A stretch of DNA of 15,872 nucleotides from Bacteroidales bacterium (GTDB lineage: Bacteria > Bacteroidota > Bacteroidia > Bacteroidales > B18-G4). Position 1 is the stretch's first letter, and each line of letters opens with the position of its first letter. The stretch lies in assembly GCA_023132505.1 (NCBI GenBank), contig JAGLYE010000010.1, positions 1 to 15,872 on the forward strand, given 5' to 3'. Below are positions 8,066-14,034 of this stretch, piece by piece. A program made the position numbers and the translations under genes. The notes beneath the pieces are model-generated. The model was not told the origin of the DNA, made no database searches, and saw only the letters and a list, made by a program, of their open reading frames with translations.

Positions 8066-8094
8066 CAAATTTATCTTTTATTTCGAATGTTCAA
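8066..8094 (-). promoter_or_regulatory. Candidate promoter for the adenylation-acyltransferase pair
   Basis: Read on the - strand, TTG (8094-8092) is followed after 18 bases by TAAATTTG (8073-8066), an exact match to the Bacteroidota -7 box TAnnTTTG at near-standard spacing. Initiation would fall near 8059, giving a leader of about 43 bases before the ATG at 8016. The -33 element lies inside the end of the fusion gene. The 61-base gap here is the largest within the - strand block, which fits a secondary promoter. Confidence 0.5.
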
Positions 8095-10216
8095 TGATAT
8101 TCTCATAAACTTTGAGCAATTCAGTAACGCTTTTCCTTGTTGAGAATTTCAGTGATTGCTTCAACGCTTTCCGGCCAAGTTCAATCCTTAAATCAGCATC
8201 CAGGACTATTTGTTCATATTTGTCGCAAATGTCTTCCACATTCCCTGGATCTGAACGCAAGCCTCCTTCTCCAACGACTTCCGGCATAGAGCTATTGTCA
8301 CCGTATATTACAGGTGTACCACAACGCATGGCTTCCAGGATGGGCAGGCCAAAACCTTCATAAAAGGAAACGTAACTCAAAGTCAGTGCCTGAGAATATA
8401 ATGCAGGCAAATCCTCGTCATCGACAAATCCTGTAAATGTGATCAGGTTGCTGTATGCAGCAAAACTCTTCGATTTCCAACCTTTCCTCCCGGATATTAC
8501 AAGTGAAAGTTTCAGGTCTTTATGTTTTTTATGAAGTAATTGGAATGCCTTAATAGAATTACTTACATTTTTTCTTGGTTCAATGGTCCCAAGTATTAAT
8601 AAATAGGGCATATCCAGTCTGATCCCATATTTTTTTATCACCTTGATTCTATCTTCCTTATCTCTCTGATAAATAAATTTATCCTCTTCCACATGCTCAT
8701 AGATGAGGTGCTGGTTCTTATCTGGCAGAGAGATGTACTTTTTTGAGTCATTTAATGTTGATTTAGAAACATTGATGACGTGGGCCTGTTTTTTCTCAAT
8801 GAACTTTAGCCCGTTCTCCGCATTTTTGATATTAATGTTGGTGTGAAATTCAGGGAACAGTTTATGTGTGAAGTCATGTATCGTAAATACTATTGGAGCA
8901 TTAGCTCTGACAAATTGCAGGTAGTGTTGTTGCAGGGGTACATGTATAAGATCATAGCGAGAATTAATTCCTGGGATAGAATAGCCTTCCTGCTTTAGTT
9001 TATTGTGCAAATATATGGTGTAAACCCATCTTGGAATGAATAGTATAATTGACCGCAAAAGGGAAAGTATAAAGAGTGCAGCAGTCTTTACATTATAGTA
9101 GAGCTTATGAAAGAAATGGATATTGTTGTCTGTCAGCCAATTGATCCATTTATCAGGGAGGAGGTACCTGATGATGGATTCCAATCTTCCAAAAAAACCC
9201 ATTTTATGCTTTTTGTCTGTCAATCCGTATTGTCTTGACAGCTGTTCCCTTGCAAAGCTATCTTCCTTAAAGCTGGCATATTTTTTTAATGAGATGACCT
9301 CTTTGTTGATGAGCAAATCGAATTGCCATTTGCTATTCACATTTTCAGTCAGTGGAATCAAGCCATTGATAAGTCCGGCGATATATCTTTTTACGCCATC
9401 ATTATCGGGTGTAGCCATTTTATTTGCCTCAATGAGTACTTTAAATGGCTGTGCTTGTTTTTTAGGGTCTGGAAGGCCTAATTTACTAATGATGGAATAA
9501 TCTAGTTCAGGATCCGGCATTGATAATTCACCATCACGGGTATAGCCCAGTTTCTCCATAAAGGGTCCGTGATGGATCCAGAAGAGATCATGCAATTCAT
9601 CCGGCATTTCGGTTTTCCAACTTCCGCTTTTACCTTTCCTGAAGGCCTTGTCTGCGAACTTAACGGCTTCCTCTTCACTGTATCCCCAGTGCTTTCTGGC
9701 ACCATAGGCTGCATTGCCTTTTTTTAAGGATTCAAAAGACGGTAGTTTATCCGGATCAGGGACGGGCAGTTCAAAGATGTTGCGAATGCGCTCGACCTGC
9801 CCGATGGGATCTTTGATAAGATCTTCATACCTGATAATTAAATCGGACCTTTCCACCCATGCCTCCACATTTTTCGACCATCCACTAAAAAATGAGTTTT
9901 TCTCAGCAAGGATGGCGGCTTTCAAATTCTCATAGAAATCGGATCCCGGGGCGACAATATCCTTGCGCTGATGTGCCATGGAAACCAGCGAATCCCTTCC
10001 ATCCCTGACCAAACAGACAGCTTTGATATCAATGTCGTCAGGTTGTAATTGATCTGGTAATAGATGAGTTTTTACAAATGGGTATTCTGTATAATTGCTG
10101 TCAAGTGGATGGCCTTCAACTATATGATATTCGCTGGACTTAAGTCCATATACCTCGTGCAAAATGTTTCTTACAAAGGTATTTCCCGAGCGTGGATATG
10201 ATGCAAGCCAGATCAC
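8078..10216 (-). CDS. Fusion protein: N-terminal sulfotransferase and C-terminal GT4-type glycosyltransferase
   Basis: This 712-residue frame joins two enzymes. Residues 1-232 are a sulfotransferase with the PAPS phosphosulfate loop SYPRSGNTF (6-14), the 3'-phosphate site LVRDGRDSLVSM (69-80), and RKGKSGSWK (193-201), equivalent to the RKGxxGxWK motif of cytosolic sulfotransferases. A linker rich in Pro/Asp (233-256) follows. Residues about 257-712 are a GT-B glycosyltransferase: KVLIEANKM, FTIHDFTHKLFP (444-455), ILGTIEPRKN (541-550), TFTGFVDDEDLPALY, and SFYEGFGLPILEAMRCGTPVI, which carries the EX7E pair Glu620/Glu628. A hydrophobic stretch at 378-403 inside the GT part could bind membrane. 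The start is GTG (10216-10214), overlapping the upstream stop as GTGA. One protein could therefore add a sugar and sulfate the same glycan. Acceptors are unknown. Confidence 0.9.
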   Translation of the reverse strand: MIWLASYPRSGNTFVRNILHEVYGLKSSEYHIVEGHPLDSNYTEYPFVKTHLLPDQLQPDDIDIKAVCLVRDGRDSLVSMAHQRKDIVAPGSDFYENLKAAILAEKNSFFSGWSKNVEAWVERSDLIIRYEDLIKDPIGQVERIRNIFELPVPDPDKLPSFESLKKGNAAYGARKHWGYSEEEAVKFADKAFRKGKSGSWKTEMPDELHDLFWIHHGPFMEKLGYTRDGELSMPDPELDYSIISKLGLPDPKKQAQPFKVLIEANKMATPDNDGVKRYIAGLINGLIPLTENVNSKWQFDLLINKEVISLKKYASFKEDSFAREQLSRQYGLTDKKHKMGFFGRLESIIRYLLPDKWINWLTDNNIHFFHKLYYNVKTAALFILSLLRSIILFIPRWVYTIYLHNKLKQEGYSIPGINSRYDLIHVPLQQHYLQFVRANAPIVFTIHDFTHKLFPEFHTNINIKNAENGLKFIEKKQAHVINVSKSTLNDSKKYISLPDKNQHLIYEHVEEDKFIYQRDKEDRIKVIKKYGIRLDMPYLLILGTIEPRKNVSNSIKAFQLLHKKHKDLKLSLVISGRKGWKSKSFAAYSNLITFTGFVDDEDLPALYSQALTLSYVSFYEGFGLPILEAMRCGTPVIYGDNSSMPEVVGEGGLRSDPGNVEDICDKYEQIVLDADLRIELGRKALKQSLKFSTRKSVTELLKVYENIIEHSK

Positions 10217-10911
10217 GATATTGACATTAATCTTTCCTTCCTCATCTGAAGGATTTTATTATAAATTTCGTAATCAGCCAGATTAAGTTCCTTGATCTTG
10301 TCAAGTGTCTCATTGTCAACAATTGGCTTAGTTCCCGTAATATTGTGCTTGGGTACTGAATAACTTTTCCAGTTTAAACGTCGGGCCAGTTCTTTCATAT
10401 CTTCCTCGTAATGGTCAGTAAGACCTATAAAAAAAAGGTCTTCAGGCGAGGTTCCGGTCATAAACTTGCTCATTCGGTTTCGGTTCACATCAGTAGCTGC
10501 ATATTCAAGCAAGGTCTTTTGCATTTTGGATAGAAGATTAAGATCTTTCTGCTGAGAATTCATTTTACTTCTTAAAATCTTTTCAAGGTAATAAAAGTTA
10601 GATACTACACGTTCGGCAGGATCCCGAAACCAGGTGATAACAGGTGTTCCTTCACTAATCTCAAAATATTCACTCAAATTTTGAAAAGAAAAATGTCCAT
10701 GAATTACCCTGACCCCGGTCTTCAGCTTAGAACCTTTATATATCTTGCCATTTAATTCAATATTCTTGCGAATATCCAGCCTGGCTACATGACTGCTGCC
10801 ATATACTTCTTTCAGGATGTTTCTGAAACTAGTTCCTGCAGTTTTTGGAATATGCAGGGAAATAAGTTCAATGTTATTCGCTATTTTATCACTTTTTCTT
10901 AATAGATTCAT
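10213..10911 (-). CDS. Sulfotransferase, heparan-sulfate 2-O/6-O-like (Sulfotransfer_2 type)
   Basis: The 232-residue protein has the PAPS-binding loop HIPKTAGTS (20-28), a HGHFSF segment (71-76) placing a candidate catalytic histidine as in heparan-sulfate O-sulfotransferases, and the 3'-phosphate site TWFRDPAERVVSNFYY (93-108) with Arg96 and Ser104. The C-terminal helices end without a transmembrane anchor, so the enzyme is probably cytoplasmic. It would transfer sulfate from PAPS to a hydroxyl of a glycan. Its start overlaps the end of the upstream sulfotransferase by four bases (ATGA), and its own end overlaps the fusion gene start, so all three are probably coupled in translation. It is a diverged paralogue of the upstream gene, sharing the layout HIPKT, H-x-H, R-[DN]-P-x-[ED]-R-V, LLEYAA and FFIG/YFIG. 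Confidence 0.85.
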   Translation of the reverse strand: MNLLRKSDKIANNIELISLHIPKTAGTSFRNILKEVYGSSHVARLDIRKNIELNGKIYKGSKLKTGVRVIHGHFSFQNLSEYFEISEGTPVITWFRDPAERVVSNFYYLEKILRSKMNSQQKDLNLLSKMQKTLLEYAATDVNRNRMSKFMTGTSPEDLFFIGLTDHYEEDMKELARRLNWKSYSVPKHNITGTKPIVDNETLDKIKELNLADYEIYNKILQMRKERLMSIS

Positions 10912-11576
10912 ACGATTCCCCTCATTTTCTTGACTTCATGATACAACTCGATATCTTCCTGGTTCAGGAGAGCGATCTCGTGACGTATTTTCTCGTTAAT
11001 ATCTTTATATTGGGTTGTACAATCATTATTATGTTTAAACTTATAGTTGCTGTTAATATGAATGATCTTGACATTTTTCGGCCAACCCATCATTGAAACC
11101 AGTTTATTTACATCTGCACCAATCTGCTCGAGGATGCCAATAAAATAAAAGTCACTAATATCCATACCCTCAAGAAAAGTTGCCATTTTATTTCCTTTCC
11201 TGGTTTCAGCGGCATATTCCAGAAGACTATAATTTTTTTTACTTAGCTGTTTTTTCTCCACCTTGTTTTCCCGAATTCTTAGCATGAAGAAGTAATAATT
11301 GGAAATGACCCGATCGACAGGATTTCTGATCCATGTGATGACTTTGGGTTGATATTCTTTAATGACAGGCATAAATTGAGTGATGCTTAAATGGGCATGG
11401 ATGGCACGAATATCCTCAGGAAAATCGATTTCCAGCGGAGGTGCATGCGTACCTTCGGGAAAGAAGTGTTCTCTTTCATGGCGCAGGTCAAGGGAATCAC
11501 CATATATATTTCTAAGTATCCTGCGAATTGAGCGCCCACCGGTCTTAGGTATATGTATAGAGATTAGTTCAATCAT
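10908..11576 (-). CDS. Sulfotransferase, heparan-sulfate 2-O/6-O-like (second copy)
   Basis: This 222-residue protein carries the loop HIPKTGGRS (8-16), IHAHLS (59-64) with a candidate catalytic histidine, and TWIRNPVDRVISNYYF (81-96) as the 3'-phosphate site. NYSLLEYAA and DFYFIGILE align with the following gene, so the two look like a duplicated pair that has diverged widely, perhaps to different positions on the same glycan. The second half (IIHINSNYKFKHNN) differs most. It has no signal peptide. It lies one base after the stop of the upstream PRSGNTF-type sulfotransferase and overlaps the next gene by four bases. The sulfotransferase call is firm on the two PAPS motifs; regiospecificity cannot be inferred. 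Confidence 0.83.
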   Translation of the reverse strand: MIELISIHIPKTGGRSIRRILRNIYGDSLDLRHEREHFFPEGTHAPPLEIDFPEDIRAIHAHLSITQFMPVIKEYQPKVITWIRNPVDRVISNYYFFMLRIRENKVEKKQLSKKNYSLLEYAAETRKGNKMATFLEGMDISDFYFIGILEQIGADVNKLVSMMGWPKNVKIIHINSNYKFKHNNDCTTQYKDINEKIRHEIALLNQEDIELYHEVKKMRGIV

Positions 11577-11577
11577 A

Positions 11578-12447
11578 TTATTTCCTTAGATCTCCTTCTT
11601 TTTTATATCCGATTTTCAGCATTACGTCTCCATATTTCTTCCAGAATTTTTCCTGGACCTTTTCCGGCATATCCTGTTTCCAGCCCCCTGATTCCCCACT
11701 TCTAAAAAACCGTTGATTGAAAGCGTCCTGCTCTTCTTTCGAAAGCCTCTTCCTTTTTTTTCCACCGAAATGCGATCCTCCGCTGCGCTGTGAATCGAAA
11801 GTGGGTATCCTGTCCATCTTTGGTTCAGGCAGGTCTAAAAGTCTTTGCATGCGTTTGATCTCTTTTTCAGGATTTGCCACAAGGTCTTCAAAGTAGATTA
11901 CCAGGTCGGCGATCTCTGTCCATTGCTCAACATTGGCACCCCATCCACCGAAATATGAGCCCATGGGTGCCCACAGTGCTTCTTTCAGGTTTTTTAAATA
12001 ATCAGTTCCCGGTTCAATAATATCTTTTCTATGATGTGCCATGGAGACAAGAGCATCACGGCCGTCGCGAACCAGATAAATGATCCTGGCATCCGGGCTG
12101 CAAAGCGGAAGTATGTTTTTAGGGACTTCATGGGTTTTTATTGCCGGAAAGGCAAATTGTTCTGTGAGCGTGTTCAATTTCCGTTCCCCCGCTGCAGTAA
12201 TAGTGCGGATCTTCTTCATCTTCTGTAGTTTACTGAACTCCCGCAAGCCTTTATTGTATACATTGATATTGTTCCAGGAATATACGCCGAAAACATCCAG
12301 GAAAATGTTCCTGAGAAAGGTATTTCCTGACCTGGGGAATGAAGCAAGGATGATACCGGGTTTATCAATATTTTCAATCCCTTTATTCTTCCCGCATACT
12401 GAGCTTATCCACCCTGATCGTCCTTCTATATAGATCAAGGATCTCAT
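11578..12447 (-). CDS. Sulfotransferase, PRSGNTF type (stand-alone relative of the fusion's N-terminus)
   Basis: The protein has the PAPS loop ASFPRSGNTF, the 3'-phosphate site YLVRDGRDALVSMAHHRKD, and the C-terminal FRSGESGGWKQDMP, all matching the N-terminal half of the fusion protein. The two share nearly every block, including GWGANVEQW and EDL. It stops after IGYKKEGDLRK, exactly where the fusion's linker starts. The start is uncertain. The frame is open from an ATG at 12504 (308 residues), with further ATGs at 12480 and 12447. All lie inside the ATPase gene, whose stop is at 12383. I took 12447 (289 residues) as the most downstream ATG before the PAPS loop, leaving a 65-base overlap. 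The fusion relative begins almost at the PAPS loop, so a non-ATG start closer to 12375 is also possible. Confidence 0.8.
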   Translation of the reverse strand: MRSLIYIEGRSGWISSVCGKNKGIENIDKPGIILASFPRSGNTFLRNIFLDVFGVYSWNNINVYNKGLREFSKLQKMKKIRTITAAGERKLNTLTEQFAFPAIKTHEVPKNILPLCSPDARIIYLVRDGRDALVSMAHHRKDIIEPGTDYLKNLKEALWAPMGSYFGGWGANVEQWTEIADLVIYFEDLVANPEKEIKRMQRLLDLPEPKMDRIPTFDSQRSGGSHFGGKKRKRLSKEEQDAFNQRFFRSGESGGWKQDMPEKVQEKFWKKYGDVMLKIGYKKEGDLRK

Positions 12448-13150
12448 CCGGCGACCCAATACTACGGCACTCACCCTCATGTAATAAAATAACCCTGTTC
12501 GCATATTGTTTAATGGTTCTCATGTTATGGCTGACATGTACGATTGTCCGCCCTTTTACAAATGCTTCCTGAAATATCTCATCTGATCTGGCTTTGAAGC
12601 GTTCATCCCCCACACCTCCAAAGAACTCGTCCATGAGAATGATATCAGCTTCGGCATGCACGGCAACTGCAAAGGCAAGCCTTGCGCGCATGCCACGTGA
12701 GAAATACTTTAACTTAGTGTTCACGAACTTCTGAAGTTCTGCAAATTCGATGATCTTTCTGAAATTGTCATTTAGATCGCTGATCGTCAGCCCCATTATC
12801 GAACCGTTCAGGTAAATATTCTCACGTGCCGTGAGCTGCCCGTTGAAACCAAGGCCAAGGCTCAGCCTGATATAGTTACCCTTGATGCTTGCCATACCAC
12901 CCACATCAGGTTTATACACCCCGGTCATTAAGTGAATAAGTGTCGATTTGCCACTGCCATTGGCTCCTACAATGCCTACGAATTCACCCCTTTTAATCTC
13001 CAGGTTGATATTTTTAACTGCCTCAATCCTGCGAATATCACTTCCGTTTAAGAAAGACCAGGATCTTTGAAGGAGGTTCCCGGGTACTTTATCCCTGATC
13101 TTGAATGTTTTACTTACATTCTCAAGCTTAATTACAACATCGTCTCCCAT
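12383..13150 (-). CDS. ABC transporter ATPase for polysaccharide export (Wzt/KpsT/TagH type)
   Basis: The 255-residue protein has Walker A GANGSGKST (62-70), the family-specific segment LSLGLGFNGQLTARENIYLNG (97-116, key residues LGLGF and LTARENI), the signature FSRGMRARLAFA (150-161) in place of LSGGQ, Walker B IILMDE (170-175), and the switch histidine in HVSHNM (His208). These variants mark the subfamily that powers export of O-antigen, capsule or teichoic acid with a TagG/KpsM-type permease. It has no C-terminal carbohydrate-binding extension such as long Wzt proteins carry, so it resembles KpsT or short TagH. The permease gene ends two bases before its start. Its 3' end is overlapped by the sulfotransferase frame. 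Confidence 0.93.
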   Translation of the reverse strand: MGDDVVIKLENVSKTFKIRDKVPGNLLQRSWSFLNGSDIRRIEAVKNINLEIKRGEFVGIVGANGSGKSTLIHLMTGVYKPDVGGMASIKGNYIRLSLGLGFNGQLTARENIYLNGSIMGLTISDLNDNFRKIIEFAELQKFVNTKLKYFSRGMRARLAFAVAVHAEADIILMDEFFGGVGDERFKARSDEIFQEAFVKGRTIVHVSHNMRTIKQYANRVILLHEGECRSIGSPDEILDLYRRTIRVDKLSMREE

Positions 13151-13152
13151 GA

Positions 13153-13950
13153 TCAGAGTTTTTCAATTGCTTTATGAAAAAACTTATTAAAGGACCATAG
13201 CCCAACCGCTAATATGATACTGGCATAAAAAAAGTTATAGCCTACAAGGAGCCAGTCAGGTTCTTTCCCATATATTAATACATCCCTGGAATTGATAATG
13301 ATACCTGCCAGCGGGTTTGCATAAAGCAGGGCAGGGAACATATTGAATATTTTTTGTTTTGCAAAGAATATCGGGTTGATCCAGAACATGAGCAGCAGGA
13401 CCAGTTCCCATAACTGTGAAATGTCTTTCAGATATACATGGATCGTTGAAAGGATCAGGCTCACTCCCAGCGACAGTATCATAAGGTTCAGGATGAACAG
13501 GGGATAGTAAATGAGCCTCCAGGTAGGCGGCAATCCCATAATAATCAGCAAACAGATCAAAACACTGATGTTCACAATAAAACCGATCAGGCTTGTAAGT
13601 ATGGATGAATAGAATACATCCAGCTTATTGAACCGTATATTCTCAAGCAAATACTGCTTTGCCTTGATCACCTTGAGGCCATTTTTGGTGGCCTCCATAA
13701 AATACATCCAGATGATGATCCCCGAAAAGATGTAAAATCCATAGTTTGGGATCTCTTTGGCAAAAACATAGGAAAATACAATGTAGTAAATGAGGATCCT
13801 GATAAGCGGATAAACAAATGCCCATATTGTGCCCAGTGCACTTGCGCTGTAACGGACTTTAAAATCCGTTTTGGCCAATAGCCATATCCTCTCAATTCGA
13901 TTGCTTTCCGGTAAAATCGTATAAATTCTAGCTGCTAATCCCAGGGCCAT
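13153..13950 (-). CDS. ABC-2 type permease for polysaccharide export (Wzm/KpsM/TagG type)
   Basis: The 265-residue protein is highly hydrophobic, with about six membrane segments. It opens with the family's amphipathic region, WLLAKTDFKVRYSASALGTI (24-43), before the first transmembrane helix, LIRILIYYIVFSYVF. Later segments include IIIWMYFMEATKNGLK, LIGFIVNISVLICLLIIMG, LILSTIHVYLKDISQLW and MFWINPIFFAKQ; the YLKDI...WINPIFF block is characteristic of polysaccharide ABC-2 permeases. Together with the ATPase it would flip a lipid-linked glycan across the inner membrane. It is the first gene of the - strand block and has a -7 box match just upstream. Confidence 0.92.
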   Translation of the reverse strand: MALGLAARIYTILPESNRIERIWLLAKTDFKVRYSASALGTIWAFVYPLIRILIYYIVFSYVFAKEIPNYGFYIFSGIIIWMYFMEATKNGLKVIKAKQYLLENIRFNKLDVFYSSILTSLIGFIVNISVLICLLIIMGLPPTWRLIYYPLFILNLMILSLGVSLILSTIHVYLKDISQLWELVLLLMFWINPIFFAKQKIFNMFPALLYANPLAGIIINSRDVLIYGKEPDWLLVGYNFFYASIILAVGLWSFNKFFHKAIEKL

Positions 13951-13972
13951 TTGTGTACTTTTTCGATCATGG

Positions 13973-13980
13973 CAAAGATA
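13973..13980 (-). promoter_or_regulatory. Candidate -7 box for the export-sulfation gene block
   Basis: On the - strand TATCTTTG (13980-13973) matches TAnnTTTG exactly and lies 22 bases before the permease ATG, implying a short leader of about 15 bases. No convincing TTG is found at -33. The region 13951-14034 is the only gap between the divergent genes, so promoters for both strands should lie here. Confidence 0.4.
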
Positions 13981-14034
13981 ATTAAATTAAGATAGTATGG
14001 CCAGATTTTGATATATTTGGATTCTGGGAAATAA

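Noticed and set aside
9123..9500. 125-residue + strand frame opposite the fusion gene
   Set aside because: It lies opposite the fusion protein's continuous frame and its composition shows no domain pattern.
14012..14019. TATATTTG as a -7 box for the TMTC-like gene
   Set aside because: The match is exact, but it would place initiation only about 9 bases before the ATG, and no -33 element is seen at normal spacing. In A/T-rich sequence this may be chance.
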